A stretch of 64,000 nt of DNA from CAUZIR01 sp965250195 (lineage in GTDB: Bacteria; Chloroflexota; Dehalococcoidia; Lucifugimonadales; UBA2962), in the NCBI GenBank assembly GCA_965250195.1, contig OZ252295.1, positions 124,001-188,000 of the forward strand, read 5' to 3'. The position numbers were made by a program, and so were the translations under genes. This document shows, in pieces, positions 48,233 to 59,200 of this stretch (its first letter is position 1; each line of letters begins with the position of its first letter). The notes below the pieces were generated by a model, which did not search any database, had not been told where the DNA came from, and worked only from the letters and a program-made list of their open reading frames with translations.

Positions 48233-48769
48233 TTAGTACCGGCCGATGATGTCGTCGGCCGCCGACCACCACAGGGTGTCTAGATCGATGCCGACGGGGA
48301 TTTCGAAAAATATCCACCCGGTCGCCTGGAAGCCGAGCTCGAGCTGAAAGTCTGTCCACAAAAGCGGCGTAAACGTCTCTTCCTCCGGCATCGCACCGGT
48401 AAACTCGACGGCATGTTCGAACGGGGGAAGCGCCTGGATGCGCTGGCCGGCCCCACCATTGCCTATCGCCACCGAATCGGATTCGACCCGAAGCTTGGTG
48501 ATGTTGATACGGCGGTTGACGACCGTCACATTGACCGCCGCAATGCGGGTGCTCGGGTCCGCCACCTCTATGACCCAGTCCCTGCCGTCGTTGGTGAAAA
48601 ACACTCGCTTACCAACGACGGGCGTCTCGAAGATAATCTCCAGGTTGCGCCCCTCGACACGGAACGAGTTCTGCTCGCCACCGCCACAAGCCGCCGCTAC
48701 CACCAGAGTCGTCAGAGCAACCAGTACGATCGGGAGGGCCCGAACTTTGTTCGAAAATCGAAAAATCAT
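48233..48769 (-). CDS. Lipoprotein of unknown function
   Basis: 178 residues from the ATG at 48769 (MIFRFSNKVRALPIVL); the open frame to 48850 overlaps the desulfurase. The signal peptide ends in VVAAAC (lipobox) then GGGEQ. The mature part is beta-rich (LEIIFETPVVGKRVFFTNDG, VNRRINITKLRVESDSVAI) like a small DUF4352-type sandwich. It starts two bases after the cysteine desulfurase and is probably cotranscribed. Confidence 0.75.
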   Translation of the reverse strand: MIFRFSNKVRALPIVLVALTTLVVAAACGGGEQNSFRVEGRNLEIIFETPVVGKRVFFTNDGRDWVIEVADPSTRIAAVNVTVVNRRINITKLRVESDSVAIGNGGAGQRIQALPPFEHAVEFTGAMPEEETFTPLLWTDFQLELGFQATGWIFFEIPVGIDLDTLWWSAADDIIGRY

Positions 48770-48770
48770 T

Positions 48771-50006
48771 TCACTCCACCCCGGCCAGCGTTGGCATCGC
48801 CCGCAGCCTGGCGACCAGGCCTGGCAGCACGTCCAACAGCGCGTCCACATCTTCGTCGGTATTACTGTGTCCCAGGCTCATCCTGAGACTTCCCTGCGCC
48901 AGGTCGGCATCCAGGCCGATGGCCAACAGGACGTGAGAGGGCTCAAGGGAGGCGGAAGAGCAGGCGCTGCCACTGGAAGCGCTTATCCCGGCGAAGTCCA
49001 GGCCCAGCAATATCGGCTCTCCCTCTACCGCCTGGAACGAGACGTTCACGTTGTTTGCCAGTCGCTGGGTTCGATGGCCGTTTAACCGTACGTCTTCGAT
49101 GCGACCGGTCAGACCGTCGATTATTCGATCCCTCAAGCGGCTGCAATGCTTGACGGTCGCCTCCCGACCGCTCTCGGCCAATTCCAGAGCGGCCGCCAGC
49201 CCGACGATGCCGGGCACGTTCTCGGTGCCCGACCTCCTGCGGCGTTCCTGGCCCCCACCAACGATTTGAGGCTCCATCGGGGTGCTTCTCTTCACGAAAA
49301 GGGCTCCGGTTCCTTTGGGGCCATAGAACTTGTGCGCGGACAGGCTGAGCAGGTCGACGCCAAGTTCGTCCACGTCCAGGCTCAGGTAGCCCGCCCCCTG
49401 AACCGCGTCGGTGTGCATGACGATGGTGCGGCCGTCTCGCTGAGCCCTCTCCCGCACTATTCGGGATATCTCCGGTATCGGCTGAATTGTCCCGATCTCG
49501 TTGTTGGCCAGCATGACGCTAACGAGCACGGTGCGGTCCGTCAGAGCCTCACTGACGCTGGCGGGAGACACCAGTCCGTCTTCATCGACGGGCAAGTATG
49601 TCACCTCGAAACCGAACTCTTCGAGCTGTTCGCATGCGTGCAGGACCGCGTGGTGCTCAATGGCGGTGGTGACGATATGGTTGCCCACGCCGCGCAGGGC
49701 AAGGGCCGCGCCCTTTACGGCCAGGTTGTCGGCCTCGGTTCCGCCGCTGGTGAAGGCGATCTCGCCGCTGCGAGCCCCCAGAACCGCGCCGACGGTGTCG
49801 CGGGATTCATCCAACGCCTTGCGACCGTCTTGTGCGAGCGTGTAGATGCTGGAGGGATTGCCGAAGCTCTCGCTGAAGTAAGGCATCATGGCCGCGAGCA
49901 CCCGCTCGTCCACCGGCGTGGTGGCGGCGTGGTCCATGTAAATCTGCGACTCGGAGTATGTCTGCCCAGCGACGGGGTCGAGCGCCGGTTTAGATGGGTT
50001 TTTCAT
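48771..50006 (-). CDS. Cysteine desulfurase (NifS/IscS family)
   Basis: 411 residues. MDHAATTPVDERVLAAMMPY is the family start; the PLP lysine is in SLSAHKFYGPKGTG, and the catalytic Cys in SSGSACSSASLEPSHV. It supplies persulfide sulfur for Fe-S clusters and thiolated tRNA. NifS-like enzymes can also release selenium from selenocysteine, of interest since SelA and tRNA-Sec are in this window. No scaffold gene is next to it. Confidence 0.92.
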   Translation of the reverse strand: MKNPSKPALDPVAGQTYSESQIYMDHAATTPVDERVLAAMMPYFSESFGNPSSIYTLAQDGRKALDESRDTVGAVLGARSGEIAFTSGGTEADNLAVKGAALALRGVGNHIVTTAIEHHAVLHACEQLEEFGFEVTYLPVDEDGLVSPASVSEALTDRTVLVSVMLANNEIGTIQPIPEISRIVRERAQRDGRTIVMHTDAVQGAGYLSLDVDELGVDLLSLSAHKFYGPKGTGALFVKRSTPMEPQIVGGGQERRRRSGTENVPGIVGLAAALELAESGREATVKHCSRLRDRIIDGLTGRIEDVRLNGHRTQRLANNVNVSFQAVEGEPILLGLDFAGISASSGSACSSASLEPSHVLLAIGLDADLAQGSLRMSLGHSNTDEDVDALLDVLPGLVARLRAMPTLAGVE

Positions 50007-50034
50007 GGGTGAATTCTAGCACGCTCTCATGAAC

Positions 50035-50880
50035 TTACGTTTGGCCCATGCGCCCGGATGTGCTGCGGTCGCTGCCTCCCATCAAGGCGTATCCGATGAG
50101 CTTGTAAACGAGCTTCGCAGCCGTGTAACTACATGCCTCCGGCCCCTCCTCAGGCGCCAGCTCCACGACGTCGAATCCTACGATAGAACGCTCGGCCGCG
50201 ACTCTCTTCAACAGTCGCAACAGGTCGTGCCAACCCATGCCGCCCGGCTCCGGTGTGCCCACGGCGGACATGATCGATGGGTCGAGTACGTCGAGATCGA
50301 CTGAGACGTAGACTTGATCGCCCAGGGCAGCGATGACGTCGGCGAGGTAATCGCTGCCGACGCCGGGCGGCCAGGTGACCACCGGCACGCCTTTGCGAGT
50401 CATCCACTCCCACTCGCTCTCCTCGGCGCTCCTGACCCCGACTTCGACGATGCTGCAAATCTCAGCCACCCGGCGGGCGGAGCAGGCGTGAGAGTAGCGG
50501 CTGCCCTGGTACTCGTCGCGCATGTCGGCGTGTGCGTCCAAATACAACACGGACAGGCCGTCGAACCTCGCCGCCATCGCCCGCACAGCGCCGATGGTGA
50601 CGCTGTGCTCGCCTCCCAGTACGCCGACCAGTCTTCCGGGCCCTGGGCCGGGCCCGGCCCAGGCCGCGACCGCTTCCTCGACGGCAGCAGCCATCGCCTC
50701 CGGTCCCTCCGCCTCGCAAATAACATCCGGCGCCGTGTAGATGCCGAGCGCCGACGGGTCGGCTCCGAGTTCCAGGTCGAAGTCCTCGAGATGACGGGAG
50801 GCCTCGATGATGGCCCGCGGTCCGTGGCGAGCCCCTTTCCCGTAAGAGGCGGTGCCGTCGTAAGGCGCCGGCACCAGCAC
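50035..50880 (-). CDS. speB: Agmatinase/ureohydrolase
   Basis: 281 residues from the GTG at 50880. Manganese-binding motifs: GGEHSVTIGAVRAM, YLDAHADMRDEYQG, SVDLDVLDPSIM; then GFDVVELAPEEG. It converts agmatine to putrescine and urea. The N-terminus looks short: in-frame codons continue upstream (NPASNFLDYQPSQIDPSTAR) to a CTG at 50946 that overlaps the speD stop. The real start may therefore be CTG 50946 (303 residues). Confidence 0.9.
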   Translation of the reverse strand: MLVPAPYDGTASYGKGARHGPRAIIEASRHLEDFDLELGADPSALGIYTAPDVICEAEGPEAMAAAVEEAVAAWAGPGPGPGRLVGVLGGEHSVTIGAVRAMAARFDGLSVLYLDAHADMRDEYQGSRYSHACSARRVAEICSIVEVGVRSAEESEWEWMTRKGVPVVTWPPGVGSDYLADVIAALGDQVYVSVDLDVLDPSIMSAVGTPEPGGMGWHDLLRLLKRVAAERSIVGFDVVELAPEEGPEACSYTAAKLVYKLIGYALMGGSDRSTSGRMGQT

Positions 50881-50942
50881 TGCCCGTGCGGTGGACGGAT
50901 CGATCTGGGAAGGCTGGTAGTCGAGGAAGTTCGAGGCCGGGT

Positions 50943-51377
50943 TCAGGGCTGCTCGTTTCGCCTCGGCTCCATGAGGACGACCCGCTCTTTTACCATCGCC
51001 CCATACAGTGCCCTGGGGCTGTCGTAGTTGATGCCTCGCTCCATGAGCCAGACCTTGACCTGGTCGGCGTCGGCCCCGAATCTCTCGCGAATGTCTCGCT
51101 CGACTGCGCCTGTGTCGAAGTCCTTGCAGGAGAACACGTCGACGTTGAGGTAGCCGCGCTCGGGAAACGTATGGACGGAGATGTGGCTCTCGGCGATCAG
51201 CACGAAGCCCGATACGCCCCAGTCCTCCGGTTCCTTCCCCCGGTAGGTGTAGACCTGCGGGGGCATGATTTTGGTCATGCCCATGTCGTCGGGACAGCGG
51301 TCGAGAAAGCTCTCGACGAGCTGCTCGTCGCCGAGCGTTTTATCATCGACGCCGTAAGCGTCTATCGCCAAATGCAA
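50943..51377 (-). CDS. speD: S-adenosylmethionine decarboxylase proenzyme
   Basis: 144 residues. The self-cleavage site is ESHISVHTFPERGY (cleaved before the Ser to make the pyruvoyl group), followed by NVDVFSCKDFDTGAV. This is the bacterial class 1b type. It provides the aminopropyl donor for spermidine. Together with agmatinase immediately downstream it forms a polyamine operon. Confidence 0.93.
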   Translation of the reverse strand: MHLAIDAYGVDDKTLGDEQLVESFLDRCPDDMGMTKIMPPQVYTYRGKEPEDWGVSGFVLIAESHISVHTFPERGYLNVDVFSCKDFDTGAVERDIRERFGADADQVKVWLMERGINYDSPRALYGAMVKERVVLMEPRRNEQP

Positions 51378-51468
51378 TGAAAGTTCTCCGCTCTCTTCGT
51401 TCGCTCTAGGTCGCTCTTCGGCTCATGGCCTCATCGCCTCGGCATCGGCCGCTTCGCTTCCGTGTTCG

Positions 51469-51498
51469 TTGAATGGGGCGTGGATGTTAGTATAGAAT
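51469..51498 (+). promoter_or_regulatory. Probable promoter of the ABC transporter operon
   Basis: TTGAAT (51469-51474), then TATAGAAT at 51491-51498 (16-18-bp spacing), about 165 bp before the ATG at 51664. The 286-bp gap between the polyamine operon and the ABC gene holds no credible ORF. Confidence 0.45.
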
Positions 51499-51663
51499 CC
51501 CGTTCGGCCGCGTGGGCAGGCCTTCCGGGAAAATCGGGTGCTAAAACCCGCATCCAACTGGCATTCCCCCATTTTCTTCGCAATCTTCCAACCCCGAATC
51601 CCGTAGTGAGACTCGAACGTATCTGTTTGGGAGCGTTGAACCTCTCGGAAGAACTCAAACACC

Positions 51664-52668
51664 ATGATTGAACTCGACTCGGTTACGAAGTACTACGGCA
51701 ACTTTCCCGCCGTTACGGACATAAGCTTCCGTGTGGAAAAAGGGGAGGTCCTGGGCTTCCTCGGCCCGAACGGCGCCGGGAAGTCAACGACGATGAAGAT
51801 GATAACGGGCTACACGCCTCCGTCCGAAGGGACGTGCACGGTGGCCGGTTTCGACATCGTAGAAGACTCCCTGGAAGCCAGGAGGCTCATCGGCTACCTG
51901 CCCGAGACTGTGCCCCTGTACACCGATATGTCGGTAGAGGATTACCTGGGGTTCATGGGCCGCATCCGGGGGATGAGTGGCCGACAGGTGAATCGGCGCA
52001 TCGACGACGTCATCGAAATCTGCCGGCTGCAAGAGTATTTCACCACCTATATACACAAGCTATCAAAGGGCTTTCGACAGCGGGTCGGAATCGCCCAGGC
52101 CATTCTGCACGAGCCCCAGGTGCTCGTCCTCGACGAGCCCACGATCGGCATCGACCCCATCCAGGTGGTCGAAACGCGGGAGCTGATAAGAGACCTCGGT
52201 GGGGATCGCACGGTGGTGGTGAGCACTCACATCCTCCCGGAGGTGAGCGCTCTTTGTGAGCGGGTCATCATTATTCACGAGGGTCAGATTGTCGCCATCG
52301 ACCGGCCGGAGAACCTGGCCACGCGCCTGCGCGGCGTCGAACGAGTCGAGATGGAAGTGCAGGGCCCCACACGAGACATCGTGGCGGCCATGGAGAGGGT
52401 GGACTCGGTCACCGCGGTCCATCGCAAGCCGCCCACGGCCGGCGAGACGTTCGGCAGCTACGAGGTGGAGGCCGAGCAGGGAGTGGACGTGAGAGCCGCC
52501 CTCGCCGGCGCCGTGGTTAAAGGGGGCTGGAACCTGCTCAAGCTGGAGTCGGTCGGCATGTCCCTGGAAGAGATCTTCCTGCGCCTGACCACAAGTGAAG
52601 AGGCCGCCGAGCCGCCCGGTTCAGCCGCAATTGGCGTGGCAGCCACAAATGGAGCCGAACTCAATTGA
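51664..52668 (+). CDS. ABC transporter ATP-binding protein (GldA-like)
   Basis: 334 residues. Walker A GPNGAGKSTTMKM, signature LSKGFRQRVGIAQAI, Walker B VLVLDEPTIGIDP, H-loop STHILPE. The C-terminal ~100 residues form the extra domain of gliding/Nod-type exporters. It overlaps the permease by 4 bp. The module with GldF/GldG-like proteins and DUF4340 is widely found; in Bacteroidota it is linked to gliding, but here the exported substrate is unknown. Confidence 0.92.
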   Translation: MIELDSVTKYYGNFPAVTDISFRVEKGEVLGFLGPNGAGKSTTMKMITGYTPPSEGTCTVAGFDIVEDSLEARRLIGYLPETVPLYTDMSVEDYLGFMGRIRGMSGRQVNRRIDDVIEICRLQEYFTTYIHKLSKGFRQRVGIAQAILHEPQVLVLDEPTIGIDPIQVVETRELIRDLGGDRTVVVSTHILPEVSALCERVIIIHEGQIVAIDRPENLATRLRGVERVEMEVQGPTRDIVAAMERVDSVTAVHRKPPTAGETFGSYEVEAEQGVDVRAALAGAVVKGGWNLLKLESVGMSLEEIFLRLTTSEEAAEPPGSAAIGVAATNGAELN

Positions 52669-53402
52669 ACAAAGCCATCACAACGTCACTCAATAATCTC
52701 TGGGCGGTAACCTGGAAAGAGCTGCGAATATACTTCCAGACACCGACCGCCTATGTGGTAGGCGGCATGTTCGTGCTGCAGGCGGGCATTTTCTTCGTGC
52801 TCGACGTCCTCAGCGTCAACCCCCAGGCCTCGGTCCGCCCCTTCGTCGAGGAGGCGGTGATCTTCTACATTCTCCTGGCGCCCCTGCTCACCATGAGGCT
52901 CTTAGCTGAGGAACAAAAGCTGGGCACCATGGAGTTGCTTCTCACCTCCCCACTCAGGGACTGGGAGATCGTGTTGGGCAAGTACCTCGCCAGCGCCGTG
53001 ACACTCATCGTGACGCTGGGGTTCACCCTCTATTTCGTGCTGATGATCTACGTCTACGGCGGGCCGGACAGCGGACCGGTCATGTCGGCGTACCTGGGGA
53101 TGATCCTCTACGGCGCCGCGGCCCTGGCAATTGGGCTGCTCGCGTCATCGTTGACCAACAACCAGATCGTCGCGGCGGTGCTCGGCATAGGCACGCTGGG
53201 GTTCTTGACCATCGTCGACCAGCTCGGTTCACGCCTGGGCGACACGGGGAAGCAGGTCGTCGATGCGATCTCTATTGACGCCCACTTCACCGACTTCACG
53301 CGAGGAGTGGTCGACGTGAGCCACCTTGTTTACTACCTGAGCATAATCGCGGTCTTCCTGTTCCTCTCCGTCAGGGCGGTAGAGACCCGGAGGTGGCGTT
53401 AG
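52665..53402 (+). CDS. ABC transporter permease (GldF-like)
   Basis: 245 residues from a TTG at 52665, six hydrophobic segments. VTWKELRIYFQTPTAYVVGG at the start, LAPLLTMRLLAEEQKLGTME and LLLTSPLRDWEIVLGKYLAS are the ABC-2 permease pattern. It ends directly before the next ATG. Confidence 0.88.
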   Translation: MNKAITTSLNNLWAVTWKELRIYFQTPTAYVVGGMFVLQAGIFFVLDVLSVNPQASVRPFVEEAVIFYILLAPLLTMRLLAEEQKLGTMELLLTSPLRDWEIVLGKYLASAVTLIVTLGFTLYFVLMIYVYGGPDSGPVMSAYLGMILYGAAALAIGLLASSLTNNQIVAAVLGIGTLGFLTIVDQLGSRLGDTGKQVVDAISIDAHFTDFTRGVVDVSHLVYYLSIIAVFLFLSVRAVETRRWR

Positions 53403-55178
53403 ATGGCCGACGATCGCCTTGGGCAAAACGGCCAAGACGCCCCCAGCGAAGAGACGCTGGTGGAGGCTTTCCGCTCACAGATTCGCTCGACCGCGTTCTG
53501 GTCGGTAGTCGCCGCTATCGTCGGTGTGGTCGCCTTCATAGCCGGCGGCATTCTGTACCTGACGATCGAGGACATCGAGGGCTTTTCGCTCTCGGTGCTG
53601 ATAATCGGCGCGGCCCTGGTGTTCGCGGCCGCGGTCATCTCCCCCAGGGCCGTGGCGATCTTCGTGGTCGGACGGCAGGCCAGGTTCGGGACGATCGCAC
53701 TGATCATGACTCTCGCTTTTTTCGCGATAGTGGTGGGGCTGAACTTCCTCGTCTTTAAGAACAACACTCGATTCGACGTGACCGCCACTCGCTTTTTCAC
53801 GCTGGCCCCCCAGACGACGCAGATTTTGGACAGCCTCGATGTGAAAATCCGGGCGACGGCGTTCTACGTTGAGGACGACGACCAGCGAGTTGACGTGGAG
53901 GACGTTCTCAACGAGTTCGCCCTGGCAAACGACAATTTCGAGTTTCGCTTCGTTGACCCCCAGGTGAGGCGAGCGGTGGCCCTGAACTACAACGTCACCC
54001 AGTTCCCGGCGGTCATAATCGAGAACCTGAGCACGGGGAATTTCTCCCCGGCGTTCATTCCCCCGGCCATATCGTCCCTGATCGACCGGGACCTTACGGC
54101 GGCCGAGCAGGGATTGAGCAATGAGGCCCTGGACGCCCTGGAGGACCAGTTCTTCCTGGTTTCAGAGCAGCAACTGGTCGAGGCCATGCTCGTTGTGACA
54201 GGAGTCCAGCGCAAGAAGATCTACTTCCTCACCGGGCACAAGGAGCGGCCAGCGTCCCGCGACCGCAACCTGCGCGACGTGATCGAGCCCGGAGGGCTGG
54301 ACCTGGCGCTGGAAGGTATGCAGCGAGATAACTACGCGGTGCAGGCCCTCAACCTGCTGCAGATCCGGTCGGTACCAGGTGACGCGGCGGCGATAGTGGT
54401 TGCCGGACCCCAGCAAAACCTCGATCAGCAAGAGTATGCCGCCCTGGACGAGTACCTCCTCGGGGGCGGTCGCATGGTGGTCATGCTCGACCCCAGGTCG
54501 CCAGCCACTTTCCACGCGCTGCTCGCCGAGTGGGGGGTCAACGTGGCCAGCGAAAACCTGGCCGACGGCGGCAGCTCCGTTGCCGGTCAGCTACTGACGC
54601 CATTAGTGCAAAGGCAGAATTTCCAGTACCCGCCGAACGCGACGGCCGGGTACGAGATAACTTCGGAGATTGATGTGACGTTTTTCCCCGGTGTGACCGC
54701 GCTCGCGCTCACCGTTACCGGTGATAACCGCCCGCCCCAGACGAGGTACCAGCCGCTGGCCTGGACGAGCGGCAACGGCTGGTTCGAGGCGAACCTGGAC
54801 AGGCCGGGCCGCGACTCGGAGGATGAGGTGCTGGCCCAGTACGCCGTGGCCGCTCTGCTGGAAGCCTGCGCCAAGATCGGCGCAGAGCCCATTGAGTGCA
54901 CTCCCCAGTCTCCCACCACCAAGCTGGTGGTCTTCGGAGACTCCGACTTCGCCTCCAATGACTTTTTCACCAGCCGGGACAATGGAGACCTGTTCCTCAA
55001 TGCGGTCAATTACGTTACCGACGACATTGAGCTGATCTCGATTCGGCCGAAGATTCGGGTGGAGCGCAACCTGGTTCTTACCAGCAACCAGCGCGATTTC
55101 GTCCGCTGGTCGAGCTGGCTGTTGCCCCCCGCTCTACTGATGCTGATGGGGGTCTGGGTGTGGTGGAGAAGGCGCTAG
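53403..55178 (+). CDS. GldG-like ABC-associated membrane protein
   Basis: 591 residues. Three N-terminal membrane helices, then an exported domain starting FDVTATRFFTLAPQTTQILD, which is the GldG family mark. KKIYFLTGHKERPASRDRNL and DEYLLGGGRMVVMLDP follow. A C-terminal helix (WLLPPALLMLMGVWVWWRRR) anchors the end. Part of the ABC operon. Confidence 0.88.
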   Translation: MADDRLGQNGQDAPSEETLVEAFRSQIRSTAFWSVVAAIVGVVAFIAGGILYLTIEDIEGFSLSVLIIGAALVFAAAVISPRAVAIFVVGRQARFGTIALIMTLAFFAIVVGLNFLVFKNNTRFDVTATRFFTLAPQTTQILDSLDVKIRATAFYVEDDDQRVDVEDVLNEFALANDNFEFRFVDPQVRRAVALNYNVTQFPAVIIENLSTGNFSPAFIPPAISSLIDRDLTAAEQGLSNEALDALEDQFFLVSEQQLVEAMLVVTGVQRKKIYFLTGHKERPASRDRNLRDVIEPGGLDLALEGMQRDNYAVQALNLLQIRSVPGDAAAIVVAGPQQNLDQQEYAALDEYLLGGGRMVVMLDPRSPATFHALLAEWGVNVASENLADGGSSVAGQLLTPLVQRQNFQYPPNATAGYEITSEIDVTFFPGVTALALTVTGDNRPPQTRYQPLAWTSGNGWFEANLDRPGRDSEDEVLAQYAVAALLEACAKIGAEPIECTPQSPTTKLVVFGDSDFASNDFFTSRDNGDLFLNAVNYVTDDIELISIRPKIRVERNLVLTSNQRDFVRWSSWLLPPALLMLMGVWVWWRRR

Positions 55179-55194
55179 TGCGGAGGCGGGCAAG

Positions 55195-56247
55195 TTGAAT
55201 CTCAAGGTCTTAGCGGTTCTCATCGCCGGGGCGGCGGTCGTTATCGCGGTCGTCCTGGTGAACCCGTTCGAATCAACCCCCGAGATTAAAGAGGACGCAC
55301 CCTGGTTCTACCAGGTCTCGGAGTCAGACATCGATGTCATCGAGGTGCGGTTCCGCAACGAAACGGTCACGTTCCTGCGTGACCCGGACCGCAACTGGCA
55401 GTTTGAAGGCCTCACCGGCGTGGCTCCTCAGCGAAAGCGCTGGGGCGGTATGGTGCTGATTCTTACGGGGCCGAAGTCCCGACGTCAGCTACAGGACCGG
55501 GTCGACAACCCGTCTCAGTTCGGCCTGACCCGCCCGGAGACGGAGGTGACGGTCAGCCTGTCAGACGGCCGGACCATCCGCGTCAGCCTGGGCGACAAGA
55601 CGACCGACGGCAAGCACCACTACGGACAGGTTGAGGGGTTCGACCAGCTGTTCCTCATCACCTCGTCCTGGGGAGAGGTGCTGCGGCGCCTGGTGGTGGA
55701 GCCCCCGCTGCCGGCGTGGTTCGTGCAGCGAAATCCGAATGACATCACGGAGCTGAGCATCATCAAGGGCACGGACCACGGCGGCAACAATGAGTGGCTC
55801 CAGTTCAAGATTCGAGAGGGCGCCTGGACGGTCCAGCGTCACGGAGTAGACACCAAGTGGGTCGGCCTTCAGCTCGACCGCTGGAATGTCGAGGGTGTGC
55901 CACTGCTCCAGGGCCCCATCGGCCAGGTGGTGCTCGAAACTCACATCGACGACTTCTCACCATACGGAATCTTCGAAAAATCGACCGCCATCAACCTGCG
56001 CTTCGCCGGGCTCACCAGCCGGGGGACGGAGTACGAGGACGGGGTGATCTATCGCATCGGCTTCCAGAACGAGGAAGGCACGGGGTATTTCGCGCGGTCG
56101 GAGGAGGGTGAGCTGGCACAGCCCCTGCTGCTGCTGCCGATTTCGTGGGTCGATGGCATTTTCGCCCTCGACGACGACCCGCTGTACGTCGAAGCCCCGC
56201 CCCGTCGCGAGGACTATGAATTCCTCGACAACGAGGATAGCGGGTAA
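55195..56247 (+). CDS. DUF4340-domain protein
   Basis: 350 residues from a TTG at 55195. One N-terminal membrane segment (VLAVLIAGAAVVIAVVLV), then a beta-rich DUF4340 pattern: FLRDPDRNWQFEGL, LTRPETEVTVSLSDGRTIRV and SLGDKTTDGKHHYGQVEG. It regularly follows GldG-type genes and probably works with them at the membrane. The final 40 residues are acidic. Confidence 0.85.
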   Translation: MNLKVLAVLIAGAAVVIAVVLVNPFESTPEIKEDAPWFYQVSESDIDVIEVRFRNETVTFLRDPDRNWQFEGLTGVAPQRKRWGGMVLILTGPKSRRQLQDRVDNPSQFGLTRPETEVTVSLSDGRTIRVSLGDKTTDGKHHYGQVEGFDQLFLITSSWGEVLRRLVVEPPLPAWFVQRNPNDITELSIIKGTDHGGNNEWLQFKIREGAWTVQRHGVDTKWVGLQLDRWNVEGVPLLQGPIGQVVLETHIDDFSPYGIFEKSTAINLRFAGLTSRGTEYEDGVIYRIGFQNEEGTGYFARSEEGELAQPLLLLPISWVDGIFALDDDPLYVEAPPRREDYEFLDNEDSG

Positions 56248-56295
56248 CCACTAACCGCAACCCGGTTTTGCCGCGCGCACGGCCGCACTGAGGCT

Positions 56296-59200
56296 CTACA
56301 TAGTCAGCTTGCGGTACAGGTACAGGAGCCTGTGCGGCAACGAGTAGATGTCGTCGAGAACCTCGTAACCCATCCCCTCGGTCATGGTCTTGAGGTAGTC
56401 GTGACCATTGCGATCGACGGTCAGACAGAACGCGTTGACGGCCTTGGCACGCGCTTCGTCGAGCGCCATGCGGGTATCGTGAACTGCGTACTCTTTTTCC
56501 ACGCCCTCTCGTGAATAACCCCGGTCCTGGGGTCGGCCGTCGCTAATGAGGAAAAGCAGCTTGGTGCGCGCGTCCTGCGCTTCCAACTTGGCGGTCGCGT
56601 GTCGGATGGCCGGACCCATGCGGGTGGCGTGCAGCGGTGATATGCGGTCGATCCGCCGCCTGATCTTCTCGGTGAACAGCTCGCCGATGTCCTTGATGGT
56701 GTAGAACTCCACGTTCTCGCGCCCGTAGCCGCTGAAGCCGTAGATGCCATAGGTGTCGCCCACGGCCTCCAGGGCGTTGATGAGCAGGACCAACGCCTCT
56801 TTCTCCAGGTCGATTATTCGCTTGTATGAGCGTTTCGACCCCTCGCCCCTGCGCGACCTGAGCCACAGCATGTACTCGACCGGGTCGTCGGGAGCGTCCC
56901 AGTCGTCGTTAGAACGCCGGGTGTCGTCGATGGCCTCGGCGGTGGACGCGCTGGTGTCCAGCAGGAACACTACCGCCACGTCCCTTTGGACCTTATTGCG
57001 GCGCCAGTAGAGTTTTTCCGAAGGGCTGGCGCCGGTGCGGATGTCGACCATCGCCTCGATGACGTCGTCGATGTCGATATCCTCGCCGTCCTGGAGGCGC
57101 CGCTCCTTGCGCATTTGCTCCGGCACCATTAGCTCGAACTGCCGCCGAACCTGCTGAACGAGGCCCCCGTAGTGACCGAGAATCTCGCTGTAGTAGCTCG
57201 CGTCGCCCTCGGCCATGTTCTTCTGCCTGACGATGCACCATCTCGGTTTGTAGTCGGCGGCCCGGAAGTCCCACTCGTCGTACACGAAGGTCTCCGGCTC
57301 GTCGGCGTCCAACTCGCCCCCCGTCTCGTCGACGTGGACGAGAGGGCCCTGGCCGCCGTCTGGATTTTCCGGCTTCTGTAGGCCGACCTCCTTGAGCATG
57401 TTCTCTGCGAATTCCTCTGTGATCGACTTGGATTCACCGTCCGGCGATTCTTGCGAGACTTCGACGCTGCTTTCCAGGAGCTGCTCGAGCAGCTCCTGGG
57501 TTATCTGGTCGCCCTCCTCGCCGCCGCCGCCGGACTGGCCCTGATCCCGCAGGCGCTCCAACAACTGGGTGAGCTCGGGCTTGAAGTCTCCCCGGTACTC
57601 GACTTCCTGTGGGGAGTCGTACTCCTCTTCGCCCTGCTCGGGCTCCGAGTCGGCGTCCGAGCCCCCTCCCATCTGCTCGAGAAGGTCTTTCATGCCCTCC
57701 GGGTCGGAGAAGGTGTCTGACTCCGAATCGTCCTCCTCGACGTCCAACGGGTCCCAGTCTTCGTCGTTGACCTGGTCGTTAGCGATCTGCATAAGCAGCG
57801 CGTATATGCGCAGCGTCGCCTCGCTGGAGTCCTCCACGGTGGCCCCGGCGACCATGGTATGGAGAGCGATGCGGGAGATCTGGCGGGCGGCGTCCTTGTG
57901 GTCTGTGGGCACCGGCACCGACCCGCCGCGGGACAGGCTTATGCGGACGAGAAATTCTACGAGGGCCTCTCTTGCCGGCAACTCATTGATGTCGGGTCGG
58001 GCGTCCAGCGAGTCGGCCTGGACTCTTTCGTACGGCCGCTTGATGCCCTTGTATTCGGCCTTTACCTGCGCGTCCACGCGCCCGGTCTCGACGACCGAGA
58101 AGATGTCCAGCGCCAGCTGTCTCTCTTCGAACAGGTCGAAGAACCGCTGCAGGTCCGCAGCCCTGGCCTGGCCCGCGCCCGACCCGTCGGCCTCCAGCTG
58201 GGGCCGCAGGTTCTCGAAACGGGTGGCCTCGACATCGAACTCGAAGCGGAAGCTACCGAACTCCATTCTCGCTACCTGGTGCGTGGACACCACTTTGAAC
58301 CAGAGGAAGTTGTCGTCCTTGCTGGGGTAGCGATCCACCAACGACGGGAGGTAGACGGTCGAGCCTTCGGTCGTAGGCGAGTCGGTGGACACCCAGCCGA
58401 TGTTCTTGTCCACCAGGTCCTGGGTGTCCGCCAGGTCAACTTCTTCGCCCGCCAGCGCACAGCAGTACATTTCGATGAGGGTCTGGATGCGGCTGAACTC
58501 TACCCCGGACGAGATGCCCTCAAGGAACTCCTCGGAGTGGGAGGACTCGATTTTGAAGAAGGCCATGCCGCCGTCGCGGTTCTGGTGCAGGACGCGCTTG
58601 CCCTCGTCGCACCAGGTGGAGAGCTGCTCCAATGAGATGCGCTCAAGGACCGTGGGAGCGCTCTTTACGAATTCAGGCATGGCGGACGGCATTATTTCCA
58701 GGACCGGCTCCGCCATGTCCAACACCAGGCCGTGACATTTGCGGTCCAGTTCGTGCATGGCCTGCGAAATCTCCAGCATGGTGGCGGGCATATTCGTCGC
58801 TCCGCCGGCCAGCAGTTTCTCGGCCATTTGCAGGAAGCGCAGGCGCTGGGTCGGCTCGACCCGGGGGAGCGCCTTGGCACTCGCCTCAAAGAACGCTTTT
58901 ACCTGTCGCCAACCGGTTTCCACCAGCGTCAGAGAAAGTGATATGAATGCGTCTTTGTCCGGGCCGACTATGGGGAAGAGTTTTTGCCCCAGGGCCAGGC
59001 ACTCGGCCGCCAGGTCGTAGGAATGACGGGAGAGGATGTCGAGAAAGCCGACGAAGCGCTCCAACTGCTCGAACGAGAGCTGGACGAGCAGGTCGGGGCT
59101 GCTCTCAAAGAAACGGTTGGCGAGAGTGCTGGACTTCCACGTCCCCTTGTACAGCCCTCTTCCCAACTCGGTCCACGCCTCGATGTGGCGAGATCGCAGG